Positions 44,208 to 54,577 of a stretch of DNA of 64,000 nucleotides are shown here, one piece after another. The DNA is from Gramella sp. AN32. GTDB taxonomy: Bacteria; Bacteroidota; Bacteroidia; Flavobacteriales; Flavobacteriaceae. The first letter of the stretch is position 1. Each line of letters begins with the position of its first letter. Below the pieces are notes generated by a model that saw only the letters and a list, made by a program, of their open reading frames with translations, ran no database searches and was not told the DNA's origin. Where the stretch lies: contig NZ_QEYO01000010.1 of the NCBI RefSeq assembly GCF_023718305.1, forward strand, positions 93,921 through 157,920, read 5' to 3'. Both the position numbers and the translations under genes were made by a program.

Positions 44208-47200
44208 TCTCTGTATTATCAGTTGATGCATTTTTTGCATTATTCTCTTCGACCTGTTCCTTTATAGCTTTAGCGAATAGGTTTTTAAATTTGTTAAATT
44301 CTTTCGTGAATATTAAAGATATCCCACTCACAATCAACTGGCCATCAATAACATTTTGGAATTCATTTCTTCGGAAACCCTTTATTCTCCATATTCCGTC
44401 CGGATCCAGCAAATAGGCAATACTTACATTCCCCAGCAAAGGTGTAGTTTCCTGTCCCGGTTGACTACTTCCCTGAATATCCACGTTACTACCTACTTCC
44501 ACAACCAAACGATCACCAGCGAAAGCTTTTTGGGCATTAATTCCCAACTGCGTCCTTTCTTGTGGACTCTCACCTTGATAATCTGTAAAACTGTCTACCT
44601 GGAAATTTAATTGTACCCCACTTTCTCCTAGAACCCGACTGGAAAGCATATTTAATTGATCGGACAAGGCATTATTCAGGTTGTCCCTTGCAACGGCGAG
44701 TGTTCCTCCACTACTTCCATCACTTCCTCCACCGGGAAAAAACCTATTCAACACTAGTAACGAAAAAACCTGTTTATTTAATTCCTGCTCCTGACTATTT
44801 AATTGCTGAATTCTACCGTAGATCTGGCCCCCAGCTGCACCCTGATCATTCTCCGGCATATCAAGACCGAAGGTTAATTTGGGTTCGGTTAAATTACCAT
44901 CAACGTTTAAATAAACCAGAAATGGTAATTTTTGACGGTATTGTTGGCCATCTATCCCCGAAGTATAGGCTGCCATTAAAGAAGCTGCCGATGTTTCCAC
45001 ATTATAGACCGCCTGTACATCCAGCTGGGCGTCAAATGGATCTCCAGCCCAGGACACACGGCTGCCATCTGCAATGTCAAATCTTCTGGTTACAAGATTA
45101 TAAAGGGTCATTTCGTAGAACCCATCGCTAATATCATAAAATCCGGCAAGGTTCATTCTTCCGCTGGGATACATGTTGAAGACAAGGTCCCCTTCACCCT
45201 CTACCTGGAATTGATCCCCGGTTTCCTGATTAATGATCATATTAAAAGTGGCACCATCTTCTATATTAATCCTCATATAAATATCAAAACCAGAGACCAC
45301 ATACGATTCCTCTTCAGTTCTGGTTAGAATATTATTAGGATCTTCTTTATTTACAAAAATTACCACTCCGTCCCGTTCTTTAATCTGTAATTCAGTTTCA
45401 GGGATTACATAGGTAAAATCTGTCGTTTCTTTTACATTCAGATCGGCATTTACAAGTGGTAAATTCAAATTCCCGGTAATTTGTGCATCTACATCAACAA
45501 TCGCTTTCCCGTAAAAAAGTTCGTTATCTTCTTCCGTAGAATTTAAAAGTTGGAAATTTTTAGCCTGAACGTCCAGATCGAACCCGGGATTTATCAAATC
45601 TTCTGTGATTATCTTCCCATTTAAAACAAACGAATTACTTTTCGCATCTTTAATATTAAAATCATCAAAATAAAAGCCTTCATTATCCAGGCGCATGCTT
45701 TCATTTGGAATGGTAAAATTGGCATTCAACATCGCAATATTAAATTTCGCCTGGTCGAATTTAAATTCCCCGGAGTATACAGGCTCGGCCACAGTTCCAT
45801 TCAAAGTCATATTTCCTGAAAATGTCCCGCTTCCGTCTTCAATATATCCCAAAGAAAATCCTTCAATTGCTGAAACATTTACGCGATTGAGGTCCAGATT
45901 CATGTCCAATTTTGCAGAAGTGGTATCAGCAACATAATTTCCCACCAGGTCCATATCTACTTCTCCACCTTTTATGGCCATTTCAAAATCATAATTATTG
46001 AAACCTGCCGATTCGCCTTTAAGGCTCAGGGTATTCAAATCTACTTCCAGCACTTTGAATTGATTGATCTGGAGATCTGCCAGCAATCCTGTTTTTCCGA
46101 AAGGATCTTCATAAATTAACTGCCCGTTTAGATTACCTTCGGCCAGTTTAGTCTCAGGATTCAGATAATTTAAAAACGAAGCCAGGTTAAAGTTCTTAAA
46201 TTCTAAGCTTAAATGTTCCTCTTCTACTCCGGGTTCATTATTGCTTAAGATCATTTCCTGATCATTCCTGTAAACCCTAAAATTCCGTAATCCAAGATAC
46301 CCGGTATCATAACTCAGCAGGTTATCGTCATCTACATTCCATTCTTCACTATTTAAAATAAGGTCTAGGGGATTTACATGTACCAATAAAGTATCACCCT
46401 GAAAATTGATTTCAGAATTTAAATGTACCAAAGTAGTATCCTGATAAGATGAAGCGATATCAAGGTTTAATTTTCTGTTTAAAACGACCCCGGTAATATC
46501 GGTTTTCTTTAAGGCAATTGGCCCTGAGGTTATTGAATTCCAGCCCAGGTCAAAATTAAGATCTTCAGGATCTGAATTCATCACCAGCTTTAAACTGTCT
46601 ATTTCACTGCTGAAGTAATTAATAAAAGGAACGTGAACAGAAGCATCCAGTTTTCGGTTCGCTTCGCTGAAGTCTACGTTGATATCCACTGTATCCAATT
46701 CTTGTAAATTCACCAGGAAAACATCGGTTAGAATAGGAGCTTCAGCAATCTTTGCCCGCATTTTGAGGTTCACGGGGTTTATGATAGAATCATCCTGGTA
46801 ATTTTCAGTAATGTATCTTTTGAAATGCCTGTTGATTGCCTTAGAAAAATCTACCGGGCTGGCGTTCGATTGTAGATTGAGATCAAGGATCCTGTTGTCT
46901 ATGTTCACCGAAGTAGTATCATTGGTCACAAAAGCCGAAGCTTTGAAACTACCCAGTAAATAGGTTTTATTATTGTAAACGGCTACGCCATCTATAATTT
47001 CAGTATTGAGTTCATAGGCTTCAGCATTTCCCTGGAACCAGCCTTCCATCACGAAACCGGTTTTAATACTTTTTTGGGCCAGACCAATGGCGCCAAGATC
47101 GGCTCCATCTAAATATAAGGTGTAATCTATTCGTGAAGAAACCGAATCCAGCGCTACTTTGGCCTGTAATTCCATATCCAGGTTTGGATCCTGATAAATA

Positions 47201-49194
47201 AGTTCTAAAGGACCTGTTCCATTTTCAATATTCCCGGTTAGATATATATCTTCAAATACATAATTATTATAGGAAAACTGGGTGATTTGAGTGTCAATTT
47301 TCGCATTGAGTTCATTTACGGTTGCCCCGCTTCCCGTAATTTCTATATTTAGTTGAAGGTCCCCAAGGGCTTCGTTTTGTAATAAGTTACCCAGGGCGAT
47401 ACTGTCACCCTGAATTTTCGCGTCAAAAACAATGTTATCACCTGTTTCAAAATTTCCAACAATATTAAAATTCCCGTCTGTTGTTTCAATTCTGGTGTCG
47501 GTTTTTATGGTATTCATATTTCCGGAGAAGCTGCCTGCGATCGCTACATTTTCAGGAATTTTTATGCCCAGATCTTCTTCACTTACGAAATTGAGCAAAT
47601 CGGCCCTTTTGGATCTAACATTTACATTGGGTAAATTAAAGCTGATATTTTCCGGATCCTGGGCGTTTATGATCCTACCTGAACCGGCAATTCTTGTGTT
47701 CCTCCAACGTAAGTTTAGAGATTTTAAGCTTAGGTTATCCATCTTCCCGGAAACATTTAAATTTCCAAGGATTGGGGAACCCGCCAAAGCTTGTATATAT
47801 TCATTTTCCCTTAATGCAGGCTGAAATCTATATAGTTCCTTAATTTGTAAGCGTACGTTGTTTAAAGAGCCATTCAGAGTTGCCACAGCCGGATCATTTA
47901 TAAATGAACCGAGGTTAGGATATGTTATGACCAATTTCCCATCAAGAGTGTTGCTATTTGCATCCAGATTGATATCTGTAAGTTCAATCCTTTCATTATT
48001 GACCAGGGCGTTAATGCTAAATTCATTCACATCTATACCACTACCTTCATTAAATATTAGCTTCTCAATGTTTGCCCGGGCTTCCTCATCTTTATAATAA
48101 ACTTCGGAAGCGATAAAAGTGAGATTCTGGAACTGAAGTGCATTGGGATCAAAAGTTCCTTTTTTTACCTGGGCATTATTTACCGCGTAATCGATATTAT
48201 TATTTTCAAGGTTGATTTTGTTGATTTGAAAAACATATTCCGGCCAGGAAAAACCTTCAGGATTTATAGTTGGAACCGAATCATTTTGCACTACCGCTTC
48301 CTGTTTCATCCGAAGAAAAACTTCAGAATTGGACATGGAAATAGCTTCACTTTGAATATTATTATTCTTAAGATCAAATTCAGCATCCTGAATAGTTAAC
48401 TTTTGAATATCCAGATCAGAAAAAAGTGAATCGGGGATGGAATTGTATTCACCCTGTACATTTACCAGGCTAAAATCGCCGGTTGCTATAAACGGTAAAG
48501 GCGCAGCTTCACTTTCTGACTCCGGGAAAGGTTTCGTTTGGTTATAGACAAAATTGCTATTTTTTAAATAAGCTTCATTTGTTTTAAAAACCATATTGGC
48601 GAGATCGGTTTCAGAAAATTCCAGCAACATCTCGCCAAGTTTCGCCTTTAGGTCAATTCCCGAAACATCATCACGATACACCAGGTCAATATTTTTGAGG
48701 GCTATATCCCCAATATTAATCGCCATGGTTGAAGTAGAGTCTGCCGGAGTAGTTGCCGTGGCAGTAGTATCACTGGCGTATGCATTCATTAGGAATTCAT
48801 AATTGAATCCGTTTATAGAATCCTTCCGAATTAAACGCAATTTTGCATTTTCCCAGTTAAGGGAATTTAAATTAAAACTGTTACCTCTAATAATGGGCAG
48901 GATGGGAATCCCTGCGGAAAGGCTTTCCGAATAAACAATAGTATCCCCTTCTGGAGTTGCAACATACAGATTGTCGATTTGAATGTCTCCATTAAATTTG
49001 ATAAAGAGTTTTTCAAGTTCAATGGTAGCCCCGGTTTTCTTTTCAACGGAACTTATAAATTTATCCTTTATGATATTTTGCCCCCAGGGACTACGCACAA
49101 ATAAAATAAGCAGTATTAAAAAAATGATGATCCCGAGAATAATTTTTCCCAGGATTCTCAATGTTTTAAACAACACTCTTTTAGTATTCGCCAA
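44197..49194 (-). CDS. tamB: TamB: translocation and assembly module protein
   Basis: The 1665-residue protein has one N-terminal membrane helix (about 14-32), then a very long stretch of beta-strand repeats as in the AsmA/VPS13-like lipid-bridge proteins, and a DUF490/TamB domain near the C-terminus (about 1230-1620; GFYDISDGFYEMTLYNLVTRR, LPFLVYLNVDGNLTEPKLTF). TamB spans the periplasm and may conduct lipids between membranes. It ends in a charged tail. Adjacency and overlap with tamL support one complex. Confidence 0.9.
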   Translation of the reverse strand: MANTKRVLFKTLRILGKIILGIIIFLILLILFVRSPWGQNIIKDKFISSVEKKTGATIELEKLFIKFNGDIQIDNLYVATPEGDTIVYSESLSAGIPILPIIRGNSFNLNSLNWENAKLRLIRKDSINGFNYEFLMNAYASDTTATATTPADSTSTMAINIGDIALKNIDLVYRDDVSGIDLKAKLGEMLLEFSETDLANMVFKTNEAYLKNSNFVYNQTKPFPESESEAAPLPFIATGDFSLVNVQGEYNSIPDSLFSDLDIQKLTIQDAEFDLKNNNIQSEAISMSNSEVFLRMKQEAVVQNDSVPTINPEGFSWPEYVFQINKINLENNNIDYAVNNAQVKKGTFDPNALQFQNLTFIASEVYYKDEEARANIEKLIFNEGSGIDVNEFSINALVNNERIELTDINLDANSNTLDGKLVITYPNLGSFINDPAVATLNGSLNNVRLQIKELYRFQPALRENEYIQALAGSPILGNLNVSGKMDNLSLKSLNLRWRNTRIAGSGRIINAQDPENISFNLPNVNVRSKRADLLNFVSEEDLGIKIPENVAIAGSFSGNMNTIKTDTRIETTDGNFNIVGNFETGDNIVFDAKIQGDSIALGNLLQNEALGDLQLNIEITGSGATVNELNAKIDTQITQFSYNNYVFEDIYLTGNIENGTGPLELIYQDPNLDMELQAKVALDSVSSRIDYTLYLDGADLGAIGLAQKSIKTGFVMEGWFQGNAEAYELNTEIIDGVAVYNNKTYLLGSFKASAFVTNDTTSVNIDNRILDLNLQSNASPVDFSKAINRHFKRYITENYQDDSIINPVNLKMRAKIAEAPILTDVFLVNLQELDTVDINVDFSEANRKLDASVHVPFINYFSSEIDSLKLVMNSDPEDLNFDLGWNSITSGPIALKKTDITGVVLNRKLNLDIASSYQDTTLVHLNSEINFQGDTLLVHVNPLDLILNSEEWNVDDDNLLSYDTGYLGLRNFRVYRNDQEMILSNNEPGVEEEHLSLEFKNFNLASFLNYLNPETKLAEGNLNGQLIYEDPFGKTGLLADLQINQFKVLEVDLNTLSLKGESAGFNNYDFEMAIKGGEVDMDLVGNYVADTTSAKLDMNLDLNRVNVSAIEGFSLGYIEDGSGTFSGNMTLNGTVAEPVYSGEFKFDQAKFNIAMLNANFTIPNESMRLDNEGFYFDDFNIKDAKSNSFVLNGKIITEDLINPGFDLDVQAKNFQLLNSTEEDNELFYGKAIVDVDAQITGNLNLPLVNADLNVKETTDFTYVIPETELQIKERDGVVIFVNKEDPNNILTRTEEESYVVSGFDIYMRINIEDGATFNMIINQETGDQFQVEGEGDLVFNMYPSGRMNLAGFYDISDGFYEMTLYNLVTRRFDIADGSRVSWAGDPFDAQLDVQAVYNVETSAASLMAAYTSGIDGQQYRQKLPFLVYLNVDGNLTEPKLTFGLDMPENDQGAAGGQIYGRIQQLNSQEQELNKQVFSLLVLNRFFPGGGSDGSSGGTLAVARDNLNNALSDQLNMLSSRVLGESGVQLNFQVDSFTDYQGESPQERTQLGINAQKAFAGDRLVVEVGSNVDIQGSSQPGQETTPLLGNVSIAYLLDPDGIWRIKGFRRNEFQNVIDGQLIVSGISLIFTKEFNKFKNLFAKAIKEQVEENNAKNASTDNTENEN

Positions 49195-49612
49195 TGGAAA
49201 GTAACTTTGGAAACAAATTTATTCTATAAGCCGATGAATTTGAAAATTTTAATTCCAAATTATGGTAAACTTCTGTTAAATGTAACTTGGAGAAGATGTT
49301 GTATAATACTGTTTTTAGGCGCTTCGGAAGAATATTAAAGACTTCAATGTGTGGAAATATGATACAATTTTATTGCATTTTCTACAGAAATATTTTCACC
49401 CCTTTTCTTTAGAATTTATAAAAATTTATTTATTATTAAAAATAACTGCGTCCAATTTCTGCTAATATTTCAGATATAACAGGACTTCCCATCTTATATC
49501 CCCATATACTGCACATAAGTTTATTTACTCGTAAGCTTTATCAAAAAGATGCTATGGCAGGATTATCGCTTTGATTCTGGCAGAAACTATAAAACTAATT
49601 CTAATTACAATT
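49195..49612. promoter_or_regulatory. Divergent control region of tamB and the OmpA-like gene
   Basis: The 418-base gap holds no gene. On the minus strand a TAAATTTG (TAnnTTTG type) box at 49221-49214 lies 20 bases before tamB, but without a TTG at -33. No convincing box was found for the OmpA-like gene. Confidence 0.35.
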
Positions 49613-50443
49613 ATGAAAAGAGTACTAACAGTAACAGTATTGGCAGCAACTATGTTTGCTTCGTGCGTGTCGAAGAAAAAATATGTTGCCCTTGAAGGTG
49701 AACTTAATGATACAAGAAGTAGCCTGCAAAAAACGCAAGTTGAGAAAGAAGAAATTGAAGGTAAATATGCTGCAATCGAAGCGAGAGTAGCCGATTATAA
49801 TGCTAAAATCAATTCCCTGAAGACTGAAAGTGACGGTAAGATGGAAATGAATGATTTAACGGTGATGTCTAATAACACCAAACAAAAAATGAGGAATACC
49901 ATCGCTAAGATGGATCCAGAGCAGGTTAAAGGTGCTCAAACCCTAGAAGATTCCATAGACCTGGCGGTTTCTTATAACCTCAAAAAGAATATTTCTGAAG
50001 GAGCAGATGATGAGGATATTGATATTAGTGTAGATGAAACTGTGGTTATGATCAATATTTCTGATAAACTTCTCTTTGGAAGCGGTAGCTATAGAGTTAC
50101 AGACAAAGCGCAACCACTTCTTAAAAAACTCGCTGAAGTAATAAACAGCGAACCAGCTATGGAAGTAATGATTGAAGGTCATACCGATAACAGATCTATG
50201 GTGAAAGATTCTTATTTAAAAGATAACTGGGACCTTAGTGTAAGAAGGGCCACTTCTATTGTGAGAATCCTTCAGGAGAAATATAATGTTGATCCTGCAA
50301 AATTGATCGCAGCGGGAAGAAGTAGCTACCAACCCTTAGTAGATAATACCAATAATGATAACATGGCGAAAAATAGAAGAACAAGAATTGTGATTATTCC
50401 AAATCTTGATAAATTCTTCGCGATGCTGGAATCTGAAGGATAA
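49613..50443 (+). CDS. OmpA-family lipoprotein
   Basis: The ATG at 49613 gives 276 residues with a lipoprotein signal (MKRVLTVTVLAATMFASC, Cys18), a coiled-coil region (20-90, ALEGELNDTRSSLQKTQVEKEE-like) and a C-terminal OmpA peptidoglycan-binding domain (about 150-270; VMIEGHTDNRSM, NWDLSVRRATSIVRILQEKY, NRRTRIVIIP). It anchors the outer membrane to peptidoglycan. A strong terminator follows. Confidence 0.9.
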   Translation: MKRVLTVTVLAATMFASCVSKKKYVALEGELNDTRSSLQKTQVEKEEIEGKYAAIEARVADYNAKINSLKTESDGKMEMNDLTVMSNNTKQKMRNTIAKMDPEQVKGAQTLEDSIDLAVSYNLKKNISEGADDEDIDISVDETVVMINISDKLLFGSGSYRVTDKAQPLLKKLAEVINSEPAMEVMIEGHTDNRSMVKDSYLKDNWDLSVRRATSIVRILQEKYNVDPAKLIAAGRSSYQPLVDNTNNDNMAKNRRTRIVIIPNLDKFFAMLESEG

Positions 50444-50471
50444 TTTTATTTTTTAAATTTGAAACCTGATA

Positions 50472-50499
50472 AAAAGGCGAGCTAATTGGTTCGCCTTTT
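50472..50499 (+). terminator. Rho-independent terminator after the OmpA-like gene
   Basis: AAAAGGCGA pairs perfectly with TCGCCTTTT around a 10-base loop, 29 bases after the stop. The next 100 bases contain GTCATTCTGAACTTGTTTCA, a hairpin-forming sequence common in flavobacterial intergenic DNA. Confidence 0.82.
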
Positions 50500-50649
50500 A
50501 TATTTTGTATATCCGTAAAGTGTCATAAATTGATAAAGGACGTCATTCTGAACTTGTTTCAGAATCTCAGAACATTAATCTGTCCAATAAATTTGAGAAC
50601 CTGAAACAACTATTAGGACATAAAATGGATATAAAAAAAAATTCATTTT

Positions 50650-51996
50650 TTAGATTATATACCAAAGTAAAAGACTGCTTAAAAGTCCAACCACGGAAAT
50701 AATACAGGTCATCACCGTCCAGGACCGAAAAGTTTGTTTCTCAGTAATACCCAGATATTTTCCCACCAGCCAGAATCCGCTATCATTTACATGGGAAAAT
50801 CCTGATGCCCCTGCCGCCACCGCAATCACAATTAATGAAGTTTGAGGCATGCTTAAGGCAGCTTCGGCAATTACTGGCGCTGTGATTCCTGCAGAAGTGA
50901 TCATGGCAACGGTTGCCGATCCCTGCAATACACGAACGATTAGTGCAACCAGGTATCCGAAGACCAACGGATTAAAAAAAGTTCCATTTAAACTTTCGGC
51001 GATCATTTCCCCTGCACCGGTGGCGATAAGTATTTGTTTAAAAGCCCCGCCAGCTCCGGTTAACAGAATGATAATTCCGGCAGCTTCAAAAGACTTCGTT
51101 CCAATTTTCAATAAAAAATCTTTTCCCATTCCCCGTCTAATTCCAATAAAATACCAGGCAATCAAATTGGCAATTATCAATGCTGTAAAAGGGTGGCCAA
51201 TCAAACTTATAGTGTAGACTAATTCCTGCGGAAGGACGATATCTTCAAAAAAAGGACTATTCAATACAGTACTTAAAACAATCAGGAGAATAGGAATTAA
51301 AATAATGGTAATGATCAAACCTGCGGAAGGTGCATTTTTAACATTTTCGGTTTTTAATCCATCGTCTTCTTCAGGATGGATACTGATTTTTTTTGAAATG
51401 AATTTTGAGAAAACCGGCCCGCCCAGAATTGCTGCGGGAATCCCCGTAATAAATCCGAATAAAATCACCCATCCCAGATCTGCGCCTAAAATATCAGCTA
51501 CTGCGATGGGTCCCGGCGTGGGCGGAATGAATGCATGCGTAATCGCCAGACCCGCCAATAAGGGTAATCCATATAATAAAAGGGATTTACCGGTTCTTTT
51601 GCTCAAAGCATAGGCAACCGGGACCAGAATAATAAAAGCAACATCGAAGAATACCGGGATCGCTACTACAAACCCGGTTAAAACCATGGCCCAGGGCGCC
51701 TGTTTTTCGCCTGTTTTTTGCAGTAAGTAACTGGCAAGATTTTGCGCCCCACCGCTATGTTCCAAAATTCCGCCAAAGAGAGCACCAAGTCCAACTACTG
51801 TAGCCACAAATCCCAGGGTACTGCCCATCCCCTCTTTCATCGTATCCAGAATTTCTATTGCCGGCATTCCGGCTAAAATTCCCACGAAAATACATACGAT
51901 AAGCAATGCTAAAAATGCCTGGATTTTCAGCCGAAGTATTAAAAAAAGTAAGAGAACAATCCCCGCAATGACCGAGAGTAAAAGGCTAATATCCAT
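50650..51996 (-). CDS. gntP: GntP-family gluconate:proton symporter
   Basis: The 448-residue protein has 12-14 hydrophobic helices and GntP-family signatures such as FIPPTPGPIAVADILGADLG and GSATVAMITSAGITAPV. These symporters import gluconate or related aldonates. It starts 3 bases after the stop of the fused gluconokinase/6-phosphogluconate dehydrogenase gene, which makes gluconate the most likely substrate. Confidence 0.9.
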   Translation of the reverse strand: MDISLLLSVIAGIVLLLFLILRLKIQAFLALLIVCIFVGILAGMPAIEILDTMKEGMGSTLGFVATVVGLGALFGGILEHSGGAQNLASYLLQKTGEKQAPWAMVLTGFVVAIPVFFDVAFIILVPVAYALSKRTGKSLLLYGLPLLAGLAITHAFIPPTPGPIAVADILGADLGWVILFGFITGIPAAILGGPVFSKFISKKISIHPEEDDGLKTENVKNAPSAGLIITIILIPILLIVLSTVLNSPFFEDIVLPQELVYTISLIGHPFTALIIANLIAWYFIGIRRGMGKDFLLKIGTKSFEAAGIIILLTGAGGAFKQILIATGAGEMIAESLNGTFFNPLVFGYLVALIVRVLQGSATVAMITSAGITAPVIAEAALSMPQTSLIVIAVAAGASGFSHVNDSGFWLVGKYLGITEKQTFRSWTVMTCIISVVGLLSSLLLWYII

Positions 51997-51999
51997 GTA

Positions 52000-53892
52000 T
52001 TATTTTTTTTCCCAGAACGTGGTGAAAAATTTACCTCTTTCTGCATCGATCCTTTCATAGGTATGCGCACCAAAAAAATCCCTTTGCGCCTGGATTAAAT
52101 TTGCTGAAGTTTGTGCTGAAGTATAATTTAAAAAATAATTATACGCCGCTGAAGTGACCGGCATAGAACATTGATCCTGCAAAGCCTTTACTAAAACATC
52201 TTTAAAAGAACCGAAACCGGTCTTGAATTCTGCAATGACTTCCGGATGCAATAAAATATCAGACTGGTTCTTATCTTTCAATAAATCTACAAGTTTTACC
52301 ATAAGTGCCGATTTAATGATACAGCCATTGGTCCAGATCCGGGCAATTTCCGATAGATTTAAATCCCATTTATATTCTTTTGAGGCTTCCAGCATACAAG
52401 TAAAACCGATACTATGATTTATGATAGTGGCCATCTTAAATGCATTAAATAAATCTTTTTCTAAAACAGCAGTTTGAGGCTGTGATTTCAGAAAAGAGTA
52501 TTTTTCCGCGGCGTCTACTCGTTTAACCTTATCTCCGGAAAAAATTCTTGCCAGCACGGCTGCAGTAATGGTGTCCAGTGAAACGCCCAGTTCCAGGGAA
52601 GCAATACTGGACCAGCCTCCTGTTCCTTTCTGTCCTGCAACATCCAGGATATTATCCAGAAGCAATTTACCATCTTCTTCTTTCCTTAATATCTTATGGG
52701 AAATTTCGAGTAAATAACTTTGCAATTCCCTGTTCCAGTTTTCAAAAATGTCTGCAATTTCTGCGGGCTTTTTTTTCTGAAAAAATCTCAGATATTGATA
52801 AAATTCAGCGATCAACTGCATTTCTCCATACTCGATCCCGTTATGCAACATTTTTACAAAATGCCCGGCTCCCTCTTCACCAATATAGGCACAGCAAGGC
52901 TTCCCGTCTTTATCTTTAGCTGAAATTTCTTCAAAGGCAGAACGTATTCTTTCATACACTGCCTTAGATCCTCCCGGCATAATGGACGGCCCCAATAAGG
53001 CACCTTTTTCACCTCCGGAAATGCCAACACCTAAAAAGTTCATTTTCTTATCATGCAGAAAGTCTACCCGCCTCTTCGTGTCTTTATAATGTGAATTACC
53101 GCCATCTATGATAAGATCATCTTCTTCCAAAAAAGGTAAAATCTCTTCTATAATTTTATCTACCACTATTCCCGCTTTTACCATAAGAAAGATATTCCGA
53201 GGTCTGGGTAGGGCTTTTACGAATGCTTGCAGGTCATTAAATGCCGGAATGGAATAATGATCTATATGTTCCCTGGCAAAATTAGAAGCTACATTCTCCT
53301 CTACTCCTTTTAATTCCCGATTATAAACCGCAACCGGAATATTTTTAGAAAGCATGTTCAATACAAGGCTTTTTCCCATCACGCCAAGGCCAATCAAGCC
53401 TATATAAGGATGTTTAATTTTTTGCAGGATTTCATTAAGATTATCATTTACTGAATGGTTCACCTTAATATGTATGCCATAGTTTGGCGGTTCCAGGCTT
53501 TCAAACTGCGAACGAAGCAAATCTGAATTAAAATAATGCGCGCTTCTGGATTCAATCCTTTCTTTGATCACTTCATAACGTTCATATAAATAAATCCAAC
53601 TTATGTGATCTTCATTTTGCTCGGCAAGTTGCTTTCGGTATTTTTCTTTTAAAGCGGAACACGCCAATACAGCTCCACGGTTTTTCCATTCATTTATTTT
53701 TAAGGCCAGGAGATCCAGCCATGCCGCTCTGTCTTCATCGGTAAGCGGAATACCATTTTTCATTTTTTCAATATTCTGCTTTGGATGAAAATCATCTGCA
53801 TCATAAAATGGTAAATGAAGGGAATTGGCCAATTCTTTTCCCAGGGTTGTTTTTCCCACTCCTGAAACTCCCATTAAAATATAAACTTTCAT
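52000..53892 (-). CDS. Fused gluconokinase / 6-phosphogluconate dehydrogenase
   Basis: The 630-residue protein joins two enzymes that act in sequence. Residues 1-160 are a GntK-type gluconokinase: P-loop GVSGVGKT (8-15), DADDFHP (31-37) and LACSALKEKYR. Residues 162-630 are a full-length 6PGDH: NADP motif GLIGLGVMGKS (165-175), DGGNSHYKDT (263-272), GVGISGGEKGALLGPSIMPGG (288-308), catalytic Lys347 and Asn351 in KMLHNGIEYGEMQ, and a C-terminal FFGAHTYER. Gluconate would be phosphorylated to 6-phosphogluconate and then oxidised to ribulose-5-phosphate. It is the first gene of the gluconate operon with gntP. Confidence 0.93.
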   Translation of the reverse strand: MKVYILMGVSGVGKTTLGKELANSLHLPFYDADDFHPKQNIEKMKNGIPLTDEDRAAWLDLLALKINEWKNRGAVLACSALKEKYRKQLAEQNEDHISWIYLYERYEVIKERIESRSAHYFNSDLLRSQFESLEPPNYGIHIKVNHSVNDNLNEILQKIKHPYIGLIGLGVMGKSLVLNMLSKNIPVAVYNRELKGVEENVASNFAREHIDHYSIPAFNDLQAFVKALPRPRNIFLMVKAGIVVDKIIEEILPFLEEDDLIIDGGNSHYKDTKRRVDFLHDKKMNFLGVGISGGEKGALLGPSIMPGGSKAVYERIRSAFEEISAKDKDGKPCCAYIGEEGAGHFVKMLHNGIEYGEMQLIAEFYQYLRFFQKKKPAEIADIFENWNRELQSYLLEISHKILRKEEDGKLLLDNILDVAGQKGTGGWSSIASLELGVSLDTITAAVLARIFSGDKVKRVDAAEKYSFLKSQPQTAVLEKDLFNAFKMATIINHSIGFTCMLEASKEYKWDLNLSEIARIWTNGCIIKSALMVKLVDLLKDKNQSDILLHPEVIAEFKTGFGSFKDVLVKALQDQCSMPVTSAAYNYFLNYTSAQTSANLIQAQRDFFGAHTYERIDAERGKFFTTFWEKK

Positions 53893-53979
53893 AAAATTTA
53901 ATTGCTTACGTGAATTTGCGATTTTTTAACCGGATGAACGAAAATAAATAAATGAAAACTTTAAATGAAATGAATAGAT

Positions 53980-54483
53980 TTAAGGATACTGGATCTCGAT
54001 GATCTCAAGTTTTCGCATTTCATTTCCAAGTTTAAATTCTGAAACCTCGCCAGTTTTTTTTCCTGTTATTGCCCTGGCAATGGGTGCTACAAAAGCAATT
54101 TTTTGCTTTTTTACATCGGCTTCATCTACACCAACAATTTGGAATTCCTGTATGTTATTATTGTCCAGGTTTTTAATCTTCACTTTCGCCCCAAAACGTA
54201 CTTCATCCTGTTGCTGTTCTTCAGCTTTTATAATTCTGGCAGAATTAATCCTTTCGACTAATAAATTTAGTTTTCCATCAACAATCGCCTGCATCCTTCT
54301 TTTTTCAGCTTCATCATCAACACTTATTTCTGCCCGTTCTTTTTCTAAATTATCCTTTTCATTTTTTAATTCTTCCAGTCCATTTTGGGTAACATAATTG
54401 ATGGCACCCGCCGGTAGCGCTGCTCTTGGTGGAATAATGGGTGGCTCTTCCTGATCACCTTCTTTTACAAAACCCCTGCTCAT
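53980..54483 (-). CDS. greB: GreA/GreB-type transcript cleavage factor
   Basis: The 167-residue protein has an N-terminal coiled coil (about 30-88, with the conserved acid pair region ISVDDEAEKRRMQAIVDGKL) and a C-terminal FKBP-like domain (95-167, VKIKNLDNNNIQEFQIVGVDE, PIARAITGKKTGE). It rescues backtracked RNA polymerase. An N-terminal extension of about 20 residues (KEGDQEEPPIIPPRAALP) marks it as GreB-like rather than GreA. Confidence 0.88.
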   Translation of the reverse strand: MSRGFVKEGDQEEPPIIPPRAALPAGAINYVTQNGLEELKNEKDNLEKERAEISVDDEAEKRRMQAIVDGKLNLLVERINSARIIKAEEQQQDEVRFGAKVKIKNLDNNNIQEFQIVGVDEADVKKQKIAFVAPIARAITGKKTGEVSEFKLGNEMRKLEIIEIQYP

Positions 54484-54577
54484 ACTTAAATTTTTAATCT
54501 TATAAGATTCATAAATATTTCTGAAACCTGATAGTTCATTAGGACTTCAGCTTATTTTTATACTGCAATTTAACACT

